Of a DNA stretch of 64,000 nt, positions 1 to 11,875 are shown piece after piece. A model generated the notes under the pieces. It saw only the letters and a program-made list of their open reading frames with translations, ran no database searches and was not told where the DNA came from. The translations under genes and the position numbers were made by a program. Within the stretch, counting starts at the first letter, position 1. Each line of letters starts with the position of its first letter. Location of the stretch: NCBI RefSeq assembly GCF_000283155.1, contig NW_004454177.1, positions 950,540 to 1,014,539 of the forward strand, read 5' to 3'. The DNA is from Ceratotherium simum simum. Taxonomy: Eukaryota > Chordata > Mammalia > Perissodactyla > Rhinocerotidae.

Positions 1-1870
1 TTCTTAGCCTGCAAGCTGTACAAAAACAGGCGGCAAGCTGAACTGGGCTCCAGGCTGTGGCGTGCTGACCCCTGGCCAAAGGTCACACAAGGTCCTCCAT
101 GATATCTCCAGTTAAGGCCTTTGTTCCGCAGGCAGTGAGGAAACATTGCTGAGCTTTAAGGAGGGGAGCAAGCCCATGCCCACACTTCCATAAAAGCAGC
201 GATGGTGAGCATTACCGGTGCTCAACGATATTTCCAGCCCTCCTCTCCTCCTGCCATTCAGAAGCCTCTGTTTCCCGGCTTTCCTGCAGTCAGGCAGGGC
301 CATGTGACCGGGTCAATGTGATGAAAGGGCAAAACAGGGTATTTGCTTCCAAGGAGAAGCATTTAAGAGCCCTGATCTCCTCCCCTCTCTAGTGACCGCG
401 GAGGGAGGTGCCAGGAGATTCTACAGCCTGGATGATTCAACTACCACTTGGAGGATGGCTTCCCTGGAGAGTTTTCCAGAGCCTCGGGGGATGGGGAGTG
501 GTCAAGAACTAATCTGCAGTGAGTTAAACTACTGAGTGCGGGTGAGGGTGGGGCGGTGTTGTTACCATAACATAACCTAGCCTACCCAGTTTAACTCAAC
601 ATCTTTCTGCAAATGCAAACCAAAGAACAGCACTAAGGATAAATAAACATAAAAACATCTAGCAATATCTAGTTTATCATATCCTTTCACCTTCACAACT
701 CATTTAGGGAACAAATGCACAGCCTTCTGGACAATTTAGCAAGAGATCAGAAGCAGTCTTCTCCAAGTTCCATCATGAGAAACCCTAAGTCATCTCTTCC
801 AGCAATAAAATTTAATGACAATAAATTGGCCAGGAGGAAAGGTTTCTAGCCAGCAGCAAAGAACCTCAAGTACTCATAATCTGATTTGTTTGACACAATC
901 TCTGCCACCCAGAAGTTTACATTCTAATATAGTAAATCTCTTTCTCTTAAAGTAATAATGATGATGACAACAAAAAAACAAAGCAAACAATGCTTATTGC
1001 TACTGATTTCAAGCCAGGTGCAGTTTCCCAAAGTACAAACCTAGGGGAGGGGTGGGAAAGGCCTCTCCTTTTCAGAAGATTCGGTCGCTGTCCTGATCAC
1101 TCAAGGGATTGAAATGCTTAGACCAGCACTCAGTGTCCTGGATTTACCAGATCATGGGAAAACTCCAATTCCCATCCCACCAAATAATGAAGCAACTCTC
1201 GTACTATCAGCAAGAGGGTGGGCCTGCTGGGGGATGTTTGTAAATGAATATTTAATATTTCCAAATGAAGGTTTATTTTTAGTGTCTCCTGCTGGCTCAA
1301 GAAGTGCACCAACAATCCACATCACAGCGACCCGCTCTATCAGGACTGCGGCCTTTTCTAAACCATCAGTCAAAAGGAAGCTGAGAAACCAACTAATCTG
1401 CCTAGCACTGTTGTTTAATCCCATTTCAGAACAACTACCACCCAAGGCAAACAGAAGCCACCAACCAAGGCCACACAGCAGGTCAAAAGGTGGTTACAAG
1501 ATTCAGATCCACCAGTTGGCCTCTCCAGAATCTCAAGCTACTGAGCCACCCCAGCCTTCACTGCAGCTCTCCTTCTGGAAGACATTTGAAGAGCTGGGAA
1601 GCTTGGCTCTAAAGGAGGCATGCAGAGGCCACATCCAGGGCTTCCTCCTCCTCTAGAGTAAACTTTTCACAGAAAGAACCTCAAAAGATAAATATATGCC
1701 CTGATCGTAACACTCCAGAGACAGAAATTCTGAACTATTTCCTTACGTCTCATTTAAATTCTCCCTGCTGCAACCTAACCCATTTCTCCCTTCACGGGTC
1801 TAAACCAGAGCTGAAGAAGAACAGCACCCCATTCGTTAACAGATTTTTGAAGGAAAAAAGTACACTGGAC
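1..1870. other. Unique non-coding stretch, no gene recognised
   Basis: I see no recognisable gene or clear repeat here. The longest open frame is 1114-1656 (+, 180 codons). A 97-codon frame is open on the opposite strand over part of it (1152-1445), and the translation has no domain, signal peptide or periodicity I recognise. It is most likely a chance frame in intron or intergenic DNA. Confidence 0.5.
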
Positions 1871-1877
1871 AACTCAC

Positions 1878-1958
1878 CTTTCGTATCAAATAAAATATGG
1901 CTGACCATTAATCGCCATGAAATATGGAGGAGTGCAAAAAGGAATTTCTGTCCGTTAC
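1878..1958 (-). CDS. Candidate internal exon (81 bp), gene not recognised
   Basis: On the minus strand a pyrimidine-containing tract ending TTCTTACCAG is followed by 81 bp and a near-consensus donor, AAAG|GTGAGTT. Only one of three frames is open; it needs one base from the preceding exon and leaves one base for the next. It encodes 26 full codons, hydrophobic and aromatic in character (reads NGQKFLFALLH at the start). The entry phase matches the exit phase of the candidate exon at 13325-13377. No family is recognised, and splice-like pairs this good occur by chance in a window this size. Confidence 0.22.
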
Positions 1959-2814
1959 CTGGTAAGAACATAAGCGAGTAGGTTCTCTCGCACAGCACTC
2001 ATATTCCTAAATAAACAGTGTGAAAGGAGCATGATTGCATACGCACCCACTCAGACACAAAGAGAAACCTGAAATTCCTCTCATCTGTGGACCAAGACCT
2101 GGCCACAGAAATGCTTCCCCTGCTATGTGTCAAGAACTAGACTCTCTCTCTATTTTTTCCCAGAATCAAATTCTTCCAGCATACTGACTTTCCTGAAGGT
2201 CTGTCACAGCCTCTGGGATCTGTAGAGATTGTACCACCAACCCCAACAGATGTGAGGACCTGGAACATGAGGACAGAGAATCAAGACAGATGTTACTATA
2301 GTCTGCCAAGTCCCGGGGAGGCCAAAACAGTCTGTACAGGGAGCAGCCCCGCAAAACTGGAGACCTTCCTGGTATTGGAGGTTCTGAAGCTCTACAGGAA
2401 TCAGGAATGGCTTTACATCACACACGCACACAAAATTAACCATGTAGAAGCTAAGGAGGATTGGTGAACTGTTCTTCAGAAAATTACTTGGCTTCCAAAC
2501 TGCATGTGTCCCACAGCTCTGCTCTGGCACAGCCCTGTCTCTTTGCCTGTGTCATCTCCGGTCTCAGTCTCCTCCACCGCTGCCCTTACCTTGCTCACCA
2601 AATCGTCAGGAGATGGAATCACAGAATTACCTTTTGAGAAAGCCTAAAGCCTCTGCCCTAATGAAGGGGAGGCTGGATTAGGGGGAGGATTTCTATCTCA
2701 CAGTCCAGCCACTTGTCAATCATAGACACATATCTTGACTAGCTTTATCCAAAGGCATCCCCTGTGATAACCTCGGAACTCCACGCGGTGTGGTGTTAGT
2801 GCTGTACAAAGTAA

Positions 2815-3180
2815 TACCTAACACTTACTTTACCTACTTACCTAACACTGTCCAGCCTTCAAATCCCTACTCAAGTGCCAACTACACTACGAAGCTTTCC
2901 CGCTACCCCAGCGGAAACGAATTCCAGCCTCTGAATTTCTACGGTGCTTTTTGTTCATTGCATGTATCTGTCCCTTAGCATTTAATGACTCGTCTTGTAG
3001 GTCTTGTGTGTGTGTGTGTTTGGAGAGGGGCTGAGTCTCATTCTATCTGTGAGGCTACCAGTCCCTAGAAGTCAGAGGCAATGTCTTTTACATTTTTTAA
3101 CCCCCATAACGCCTAGCCACAGGGCTGTGAAAATAACTACTTGGTCAACATTTGTAGAATGAAGGGATGGATGAACAACG
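2815..3180 (+). repeat. LINE L2 3' end fragment
   Basis: The order of words follows the L2 3' end: a C-rich coding relic, then the 'cagaggcaatgtctttt' motif near 3073, 'cctagccacagggctgtg' and a terminal 'gaatgaagggatggatga'. A short TG run (about 3007-3020) lies inside it. The copy is old and diverged. Confidence 0.6.
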
Positions 3181-3269
3181 GATGTACAGACCTTGACCCC
3201 GCTCTCCGGGAAAGAAGGTCTGACATAGACACACCTTGCTGTTGTTGTGGTAGTCGCAAAACTGAAGTA

Positions 3270-3460
3270 ATGGTCAAGTAACAAGCGTTTGGACCCTGGA
3301 TTTTTCACTAACTAGTCGCATGAATTTAGTCAAAACCATTTACCACTCTGCACCTCAGTTTCCTTAGCTCTCAAATGGAGATATCAGCCGCTTCATGGGA
3401 TTATAGTAAGGATCGAATGAGATAACGCATTTCCATACACTATTAAAAGTCTAATTGACT
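3270..3460 (+). repeat. SINE MIR fragment
   Basis: MIR core order is visible: the 'cacctcagtttcctta' block, then 'caaatggagatatca', then 'gggattatagtaaggat' and 'aatgagataac'. Confidence 0.7.
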
Positions 3461-3574
3461 AACCAAATAAATATAAGGCAAGGATACAGCAAAGCAGAAT
3501 AAAAGTCAATATATAGTATGGTGTTACATACAGAGGAAAGCGCGCTATAGAAGAGCAACCATGAACAGGTGAAT

Positions 3575-3790
3575 CATTGGGGAAAATTACCTGCAAATCC
3601 AAAGCCTGATTCCTATCTGTGCACCCTCAAGCAGGTTACCTAACCTCTCTGTGTCTCAGCTTCCTTGCTCTATAAAATGGGGATCTTAATCATAATGCTG
3701 GAAGTACCATGTGATGGAACACATGTAGAGTGCTTAATATGTGCCTGACCTATGGTAAGCACTCAATAAATGTTAGTTGCCATTATTATT
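3575..3790 (+). repeat. SINE MIR
   Basis: This is a long MIR copy. It carries the 'aacctctctgtgtctcag' block, 'tataaaatggggatctt' and the 3' signature 'gtaagcactcaataaatg', and ends in a short ATT-rich tail around 3782-3815. Confidence 0.8.
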
Positions 3791-6070
3791 GTTATTATCA
3801 GTATTATCATCATCTTTTATATCACTAACACACAGTAGGCATTCCAGAAATGTTTCTAGAAATGATTCAAACATTAGACTGCTAATTAATTCCATCCTCT
3901 TCCATATACAGAAAGCGTTATCCAGAACAAGGTAGCCGATATATTTAGTCATCTTGTTTCTACCAAGTCTTCCTTGGGAGAGCAGAGAGTACCCTGACAC
4001 GGGATCCCACCAAAAAGAGCCACATTTCAAGCCCAAACACTCACAACACAACTACAAGGTTTGGCCCCTAAGCCAAAACAGACCAATATATCTGTACCTA
4101 ATGAGACAGTGAATCACAGGAGCTAACAGTACCCAGGCAGACATAATGACAAAATTTCCCCATCCTTGTAACATTTTATTTGGCTGAAAAGGACAAGGTT
4201 GCCCCAATTACAGTTGCCAGCTTAACACAGTTCTCCCGTTGAAATGCATCAAGAGACACTTAAGGCAGATTTTTAAAGGCAAACATCTCTCCATGTCCCT
4301 GAGGGACAACCCAGGCTGAGCAGAGAAGCCTTCCGTGTTCAAGTGATGTCTCATCCTGAATGACAGCCAAGCACCCCTCAGTCCCAACCCAGGTATGCTG
4401 ACAGCAGGGCATGGAGGGACGCTGAGTGATTTCTGATGACGAGCCCAGTGTCCCCGCTCTCCCAGCAGCACCTGGGGTCTTTTTGGAGGCCTCACTCAAG
4501 TCACAGGCCCAGCTCGGCTCTGCTGAGGAATAAAGGGGCAGCTTTGGACCCTGACTTGGCCTGGAATTCCCAATGACAACAGATTCTGCTAATGGCTTCC
4601 AACCTAGAAGGAACAGGGAACCTGGCCCCAAAGAGAGCAAGAGCAGGGATGACACCTCTACCTCCCTTTGTCAAACTCAGAGGAGAGCTTTCAGCACAAG
4701 AGCTCAACAAAAGAAAGAGTGATGCCTAATCCTGAGGAGAAGAAACTACAGGCTGGATGGTCACGATGCTCACCACTCCACCGAATCGCACCATTTTTAA
4801 GAGTTAAGCTTGCAGGAGCTAAGCTCATCCCTTTCCCTTCCACAAAGTACCTTTTCAACACCCACTAAAGGCTCCTCTTGCCTAAAGGGGGAGGGCTGGA
4901 CTAGACTAATTCTGTCAGGGTTCAACCTAGCGTAGGGGTTTCTGGAAAGCCAGATGTGGCCAAGAGCCAGGCCGGGACTCCAAGCATTAACCTGCTCAAT
5001 ACCTACTCCCGACTCTGAAAATCAACCTCCAATGCAGAGAGATGACCTACCACCACCCCAACCTTGGACTACTGGCATGAGGAAGGCAGGACACATCTCT
5101 GCAGGGAGCACTCCCAAGCTCCTTCTCCTCCTCCCACCCTCCACTGTCTTCAAGGAGAGAAAGCTCCATCCCCAGTCCAAGAAGCCTTTCTCCTCTGAGC
5201 TGCACACACCACCCTGCAGGGAGTACCAGATCTCTGGTATGACAAAGTTTTCCAAGCAAAATTTCCAGTTTCTCAATCAGACAAAAAGCCAATTCACCCA
5301 CCCATCTGATTCAAAGGAAAAGAGGGAGAGGTAAGAATTTTATTTTTAAAATGGAAGGTAAAAATATTCTGACTACTTCTGCAGCTGCAATACAGCTACC
5401 CCACACTCCAAGCAAGAGGCGGCTTTAATATCTCAACGTTAAGCCCAGGAAGAGGCGCTTGCAAAGCCCCAAGGTATGTGCATGTGGTGGGCCTGAGGGT
5501 GGGGGTGGTCCACTCTCCTTTGGACACCAGGCATGCTAGAGGTTGGAGCCTCGCCCCTCATGACTGCCCCTCAGGGAGCAGCCTGGCTAAGAGGTCGGAG
5601 ACTGCCACCGAAGGTGAGGGTGCCCTAAGCAGCAAGGTGAGAAAGGCCCTTCAGCACATCTGTCTGGGTAGGGAAGGTACAGCTGCACCAGCAGCCTGAG
5701 GTGGACGTCCAGGATCCCTCGTGAAAGGGATCTTTCTTGATCAAGTTCCCTCAGTGTGCACCACCCTGCAGCCTCCTCAAAGTTGGAGACTCTTTTCAGC
5801 TGCAGTTTGATTCTCTCCACAGCCCCCCAACTTCCACAAAACCCCTCCCCCAGGAAGATGCTGGCAGAAAATACTGCAGCGGTAGGGAAGCTGGGCTGAG
5901 CCAGGGAGGGTAACCCAACTTTGTAGAGAGTGTGGCTCCCATCTTAACCCCTTGATACCCATCTAGGGAGACGGGCCTGTCTGAAGGAGATCTCTCTGAG
6001 GATGCTGAGGTGCTGAGGAAAGCACAGGGTTGAAGAGAGAAAACAGAAGAGGAAGGTGCCTTATCCCCTC
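3791..6070. other. Unique non-coding stretch
   Basis: No gene or well-preserved repeat is recognised. From about 5450 the sequence becomes GC-richer. Open frames of 60-130 codons exist on both strands, overlap each other and show no recognisable protein features, so I treat them as chance frames. Confidence 0.45.
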
Positions 6071-6079
6071 TCCACTTAC

Positions 6080-6142
6080 CAGGACAGCTTGAATCCTTTC
6101 ATTAGTACAGTCACGATAAGCCACTGACCGTGTCCTTAGCAT
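6080..6142 (-). CDS. Candidate first coding exon (21 codons) ending in a strong splice donor
   Basis: On the minus strand an ATG at 6142 (G at -3) opens a 21-codon segment starting MLRTRSVAYRD and ending exactly at a consensus donor, GTCCTG|GTAAGTGG, with phase 0. The other two frames are closed near the donor. The open frame extends upstream without a stop to about 6610, so this could also be an internal exon with an acceptor near 6220-6235, where a long pyrimidine tract precedes weak GAG/AAG acceptors. The flanking 6.3-7.2 kb is GC-richer than its surroundings, as expected for an alternative promoter. The protein is not recognised. Confidence 0.28.
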
Positions 6143-7350
6143 CCCCGTTACAGCTCCGGAGGTCCCAGGACATATTTGAAAAGATGACGAGGTCCCCAAA
6201 GAACAGAATCCCATGTAATGTGACTTGAACTCAGAAAGAGAAAGAAGAGACAGAGAGAAAGCGCAAACCAGAAGAACTGCTGCTTTCCCTTCTTCCCCCT
6301 TTCCCAGCTGAGAGCTGGGCTGGGAGGCGAAGGACAGCTTCTGCAAATCCAGCCCGGGGCTAGAGCTGCCTGCCCGAGCCGCTGCTGCCACTGCCAGCTC
6401 CTGATGGGAGATGGGTAATGCTGGCAAGGCTGCAAAACAAGCCCTGGAGTTGCTGTCAACAGGCAGGCGGGCCGGCCACCCACCCACCCTCACCTCACGC
6501 TGGCTCAGAGCAGCCTTGGGGAAAGAACCCAAGGAGAGCCCAGGAGGAGAGCAAAAACCTAGCAGAATCTGCACCTCTCTTCCCCCAGGCGGCAGCTCCG
6601 GCAGCTCCATATAATCTCCTAATCAATGCAGTACCCAAGCAAAGCACTGCCAGCCACTTCCGCCCATTTAAAGACACAGCACATGTTTGTCCCAGGATGG
6701 GACAGAAAGTCAGGGAGAGGGTGGGTGGGGAATGTGGTGCCAGAGAAGGAAGAAGAGAGGGGCAGAAACATCTGAAGATGAGCACTTCCATGGGCATCCA
6801 CCAAAGTGTTAAAATGCCCCACCCCTAGCCCAGAGGGCAGCCTTGACCCCAGGCCCTGTGCAAACCTCAGGAATCCAAGCTACGCAGACCTGAAAGGCCG
6901 GCTGGTGAGTGCCTAGGGGTCCGAAGGCAGCGAGCTGCACAAGACCACCTTAAATAGAATCCTCACCCTCTCCCCGGCAAGGCAAGGCGAGGCGAGCAGG
7001 ACTGGCTGCAGATCCCGAGCAGTTCATAGCACACAGAACACACAGTTCTCTTCCCCTGCTGGGGAAATTGCCTCGCCCGACTTCTGGGGCGCATGGTGAG
7101 GCAGCCACTTATGGTGGCCCAGCAGCGCCCCCAGTCACCTGGGGCCCGGCAATCCTTTTAAGGCGGCTACAAAGGCCTGGTGTAGGATTTAAACAGCATT
7201 TTATTGCTGACAGGGCTCCAAGAAGATTCAGACCAAGCAGAGCATCAAGTGAGGAGGGACTGAGATTTTCAACTTCTACTGGAACATTCGATTCATGGGA
7301 GAGGGGGGAAAGGCTCCTCTCAAAACCTCCAAGCTGAGGCCCAGTGGTTC
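6143..7350. other. GC-richer block, possible minus-strand promoter or 5' UTR region
   Basis: This block has more CpG than the neighbouring DNA (for example around 6475-6605 and 7075-7155). On the minus strand a TATA-like CTATTTAAGG lies at about 6949-6958, upstream of the candidate first exon ending at 6080. There is no classical dense CpG island. A promoter role is inference only. Confidence 0.2.
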
Positions 7351-7599
7351 CACCCCGAAAAACTTTACCAGCTATGTGATTCCTTTTTGTCCTCCCCTAG
7401 ATTACTATCTGAGTCAGTAATGCAGATGGGTGAGAAGGAATAAAGATGAGATTCATTATGAAATAGCAACCTTCAACTGAACGGTAATAAGCCTTTACCC
7501 CATAACTTGTCCCAAAGCAATCTACAGACATCCATATGTGTTGTATGCATATCATCTATACTTGACCTTCTAAAGTGATACTCTTAAGAAAAACTGGAG

Positions 7600-7780
7600 C
7601 GCAGATCCCTGTTGGTAACACTCATTGTACTTGTAATTACTTGTTTATTATCTGCCTTCCACTTTTTAGATGGTAAACTCCATGAAGACAGGGACTGTGT
7701 CTCTCATTCAGTTCCATCTCCCACTGACCAGGAGGGCTTGCATACAGTAGGGGTATCAGAAGCAAGTGTTTAGTTGAAGT
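7600..7780 (+). repeat. LINE L2 3' end fragment
   Basis: Contains the L2 3' words 'gtaattacttgtttattat', 'agatggtaaactccatgaag', 'acagggactgtgtctc' and a degraded terminal 'gcatacagtaggggt'. Confidence 0.75.
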
Positions 7781-8324
7781 GACCTTATTAGAACCTAACT
7801 AAAACACTGCAGTCTCTCTCCAGTGTCCAGATGGATCAGCAGAAATATTCTTTAAGGCATTCTGAGCTTTCAGAGATGTACTCCCAAAGCAGCCCTGGGC
7901 TATGGAATTTCCCTCCATCCATAGCTCTCATGTCAGACAACACTGAAATGCTTTTAAGACTTCTGAACACATTTGTGGTTATGTTTTTAAAGGTTCCTGA
8001 GCCTGGACCTAGATATTGTCCAATACAGGACAGGTATTGTGGGGATGCAACCGATTTCAGAAGTGCATAGAAATTCTCCTTTATGATGCAGATTATTCAC
8101 CCAAAGGGCCGCCCAGGACATGAGACCCAGCCCCTAGACTTCGAGGGTCCAGGCAGATGTAAATATTCTTAGTATTCTCCTCCTGCCCCAGCAACTGCTC
8201 TGATCACAGGTAACACATAAAACCTGGATCAAAGCTTTCCAAGTTTTACATTAGAAACACGTTATTGTACTGTTAAAATTCTTTAGCTCTGACTCTTGTT
8301 TTTTTTTTAAAAAAAAACTCTCCT

Positions 8325-8580
8325 TTGCAAGTATTAGTAAGAATTTATTAAGGGCTGCGTTGTGTCAGGCATCATGCTAAGCATTTTACATGCATTATCT
8401 CATTTAATCCTCACATCCATATTATGAAGTAGTAACTATCATTGTTTTTCAGATAATGCAGCTAAAGAGTATAAAGAGTGTAGTATCTTGATTTGACTAA
8501 GGCCGAACAGCCAACAAGCCGCAAGCTCGGGATCTGAATGCAGGCATGTCCGGCTCCAAACTCACTCTCTTAATCACAAT
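8325..8580 (-). repeat. SINE MIR (antisense)
   Basis: Reads as the reverse complement of MIR: 'catcatgctaagcatttt', 'tctcatttaatcctcaca', 'cagataatgcagctaaag', then 'gatctgaatgcaggcatg' and 'ctccaaactcactctctt'. Confidence 0.8.
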
Positions 8581-9986
8581 GTATGCTTATAAAACAATCT
8601 TCTCTATCAGACAAGCTGGTTTATAAGGGCTCACATGATCCCAGGACAAAAAGAATCCAGGCAACAGGTAAACAAGAGACTAAATCAAGCCGGCTGCTTC
8701 TTTCTGTTGCTGATGAGTTACTGGCTTGAGTGTCAATGTGTGTATGTGCCGTGAGGAACATCACACGGAAGGAACAAAGGAGAGCCTAGTGGGTTGGGAG
8801 ACAATCATCTGCCTCGAATTCCCTTTGGCTCTTTCTTGTTTCTGAAACCAGGGCTTTTCACAGAGCTCTGGAACCTGGCTCCATTTCTGTGGTCCATAAA
8901 GAAAATCTCAAAATATGATCTAAACATGGCTTTAAAGAGCCACGAGATCACTGTCTTTCCCTGAAGTAAATTAAAAAATAAGACCAAGCAAAATGAAGAA
9001 ACATTCCTCATTTAGTGCATTTTCCCTCTTTTATCTTCTCATAGAGGGCAGTCTGTACGGTTTGAAAAGTTCCCTGACCTGTAAGCTGTCAGCACTGACA
9101 TGATTCTAGATTACTCTGGGGGTGGAAATGCAGATTAATGATCAGGCAGGTGCATCTGATTTTCTTGCTTCTGCCTGACTCTGCAATCTGGCCGGTCCTT
9201 GATATTCATATTTCAGGACGGGCAAAAATTTTTAGAAAAAACTAAATTCCAAAGACTTCCATTTCTGGCAATACGGCAGACTAGGTATCCTGATGGACCT
9301 TCCCGCTAAAAACAACCAAAAATGCTGAATAAAATAAAACATTTAGAAAGAAAACAAAAATTCTTTTAAAATGCTTGATGAGCTATCAAAACAGTAAGGA
9401 ATATTTAGAAGCCACAAATTTGCTGAGGGCAGAAACCCAGAAAAGTAAAGAAAGCCTTGAGGATGCATGGTCTAGAGGGGGTGTTTGCGGAACCTATGAA
9501 ACTGGGCTTTGGTTTTCATGGCCTCAAAGAACATGATGGACAAGAGACAAGGCCAAAAGCCCACTAATGTGACAGGTGTAAGACGAGATCTCCTCATGAA
9601 GTGGGCCCTGCTGGCTATACTCTCACCCTAAGAATGAACTTGAAAAAAACTCACAAATGCTGCTAAGGAACTAATAGGAAAACTCCCTGTCTTAAACCTT
9701 GGCAGTGAACAAAGGAGGAAAGAAAAGCTCCCCGGATAAATCATAATTACAAACTGATCCTCACACAGATTGTTGCCTGAGGATATTCTAAACAATTCAC
9801 AAAAACCAATGTCCAGAAAAGAGAAGCTTGATAAATTCAACCACAGTAAAATTAAGAACATCTGAACATCCAAATTGATCATAAGAAAAGAGAAAAGACA
9901 AGGCTTTTCTGGGAGAAGATATTTGCAACAGATGTAATTGAAAAAGGAATTGTCCACAGAATTTATTTAAAAAATTTTACACATCA

Positions 9987-10197
9987 GGGCCGGCCCCGCG
10001 GCTTAGCGGTTAAGTGCGCACGCTCTGCTGCTGGCGGCCCAGGTTCGGATCCCAGGCGCGCACCGACGCACCACTTCTCCGGCCGTGCTGAGGCCACATC
10101 CTACGTACAGCAACTAGAAGGATGTGAAACTATGATGTACAACTACCTACTGGGGCTTTGGGGGAAAATAAATAAATAAAATCATTAAAAAAAAAAA
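9987..10197 (+). repeat. ERE SINE, short-body type
   Basis: A tRNA-derived head (GGCTTAGCGGTTAAG; B-box-like GGTTCGGATCC) is followed by the 'agcaactagaaggatgtg...ctactggggctttgggg' body and an A-rich tail. The target-site duplication is approximately cacatca, in the host L1. Confidence 0.93.
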
Positions 10198-10239
10198 TTG
10201 CCACATCAATAAGAAAAAGACAACTAGAAAAACAGACAA

Positions 10240-10502
10240 GGGGTTGGCCCTGTGGTTTAGTGGTTAAGTGCGGCACGCTCTGCTTCGGCGGCCTGGGTTT
10301 GATTCCCAGGCATGGACCTACACCACTTGTTGGCAGCGATGCTATGGGGGCGACCCACATACAAAATAGAGGAAGACTGGCACAGACGTTAGCTCAGGGT
10401 GAATATTCCTCAAGCAAAAAAAAAAAAAGAGGAAGATTGGCAATAGATGTTAGGTCAGGGTGAATCTTCCTCAGCAAAAAAATAAATAAATAAATTTAAA
10501 AA
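10240..10502 (+). repeat. ERE SINE, third body type
   Basis: A 14-bp target duplication (agaaaaacagacaa, 10226-10239 and 10503-10516) brackets the element. The head has GGTTTGATTCCCAGG instead of the usual GGTTCGGATCC. The body reads 'gacctacaccacttgttgg' and 'cacatacaaaatagaggaag', followed by duplicated 'gttagctcagggtgaat' modules and an A-rich tail. Confidence 0.93.
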
Positions 10503-11282
10503 AGAAAAACAGACAAATGATTTGAATAAGCAATTTCAGAAGAAGAAATGATCAATAAATATATAAAAAGGTACTCAACCTCATTAATACTCAGGAAAAC
10601 ACGAATTTAAACTCCAATGAAGTGCCATCCCATACCCACCTGACTGACAAAAATTTAAAAGTCTAATAGTATCAAAGCTGGAAAGTTGCTAGTGGAAGTG
10701 CATATTGGTTTGACTACCTCAGAAAACTATTTGGTATTAGGTAGTAAAGTTGAAGAAATGCATCCCCTAACACCTAACAGTTCTACCCCACTGACCGAAG
10801 AAACTCACACTAGGAGATGCGCAAGACAAACTTCATACAGCACTATATGTAATAACGTAGTTTGCAGAAACAAACCAAAAACCTGGAAACAAATGTCTAT
10901 AAACAGCAGAAAGGATGAACAACTGTGGTATTTTCTTAAAGTGGGACAGCATATAGCAACAGCATACAGAAACTTTATAAATTACTGACACACAACAAAG
11001 TGGATGAATCTCAGACACAATGTCGAACAGAGAAAGCAAATCAACGAAGAAGGCACACAGTACGATTCCATGTATATACAGCTATAGAACAAACACATAA
11101 AACAGACATATTTTATACCCATATAGATATTCTGTATCTATAAAATGAAAAATCAAGGGAATGACAAACCACATTCAGAAAGGTGGTCACCTCTGAAGGG
11201 TGGGGAAGACAATGGGGTCAGCAGGACAGGTAAGAAGTTTTTTGTTTCTTCTTTCTATATGCTTTACACATATTTAAAGTTT

Positions 11283-11543
11283 TGGTTTTGGTTTTGGGTG
11301 TTTTTTTGGTGAGGAAGACGAGCACTGAGCTAACATCTATTGCCGATTCTCCTCTTGTTGCTGAGGAAGATTGGCCCTGGGCTAACATCCATGCCCATCT
11401 TCCTCTACTTTATATATGGGATGCCTGCCACAGCATGGCTTGATAAGCGGTGCGTTGGTCTGCACCCAGGATCTGAACCTGCGAACTCCGGGCCACAGAA
11501 GCGGAGCCCGCGAACTTAACCACTATGCCACCAGGCAGGCCCC
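11283..11543 (-). repeat. ERE SINE (antisense)
   Basis: Reverse complement of ERE: a T-rich tail, 'gaggaagacgagcactgag', 'ctgaggaagattggccctg', 'tactttatatatgggatg', and a tRNA-like head ending 'gccaccaggcaggcccc'. The target duplication is about aaagtttt on both sides within L1 sequence. Confidence 0.92.
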
Positions 11544-11618
11544 TAAAGTTTTATAAATAATCTTTGTATCTATTCAGTATTTAGCAAAAACAATTTAAAA
11601 ATAAACAAAGTATTTAGA

Positions 11619-11863
11619 GGGGCCGATCCGGTGGCACAGCGGTTAAGTGCGCGTGCTCTGCTTCGGCGGCTCGGGGTTCGCCAGTTCGGACCCCAGGCGC
11701 GCACTGACGCACCGCTTGTCAAGCCATGCTGTGGCGGTGTCCTATATAAAGTAGAGCAAGATGGGCATAGATGTTAGCCCAAGGCCAATCTTCCTCAGCA
11801 AAAAAGAGGAAGACTGCCATCGGATGTTAGCTCAGGGCTGATCTTCCTAACAACAACAAAAAA
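11619..11863 (+). repeat. ERE SINE
   Basis: Starts GGGGCCGATCCGGTGGCAC and carries 'ctatataaagtagagcaag', the two 'gatgttag' modules and a CAACAA/A-rich tail. Target duplication aaagtatttaga / aaagtaattaga. Confidence 0.93.
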
Positions 11864-11875
11864 AAAGTAATTAGA

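Larger units (their letters stand above)
9245..11618 (+). repeat. Old LINE L1 remnant, split by three EREs and abutted by a fourth
   Basis: The pieces at 9245-9986, 10198-10239, 10503-11290 and 11544-11618 read in order as one old L1. They include the end of the reverse-transcriptase ORF ('aagatatttgcaacagatg', 'ttgaataagcaatttcaga', 'gtactcaacctcattaat') and 3' UTR-like DNA. Frames are broken throughout. Target-site duplications around the EREs show that the SINEs are younger. The first 700 bp are less certain and could be a separate L1/HAL1 piece. Confidence 0.7.

Noticed and set aside
5963..6610. 215-codon open frame on the minus strand as a whole gene
   Set aside because: No domain or full gene structure. 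Only its last 21 codons end at a good splice donor, so I kept only that part as a candidate exon.
9245..11618. An active L1
   Set aside because: The frames are broken and the element is interrupted by several SINEs.
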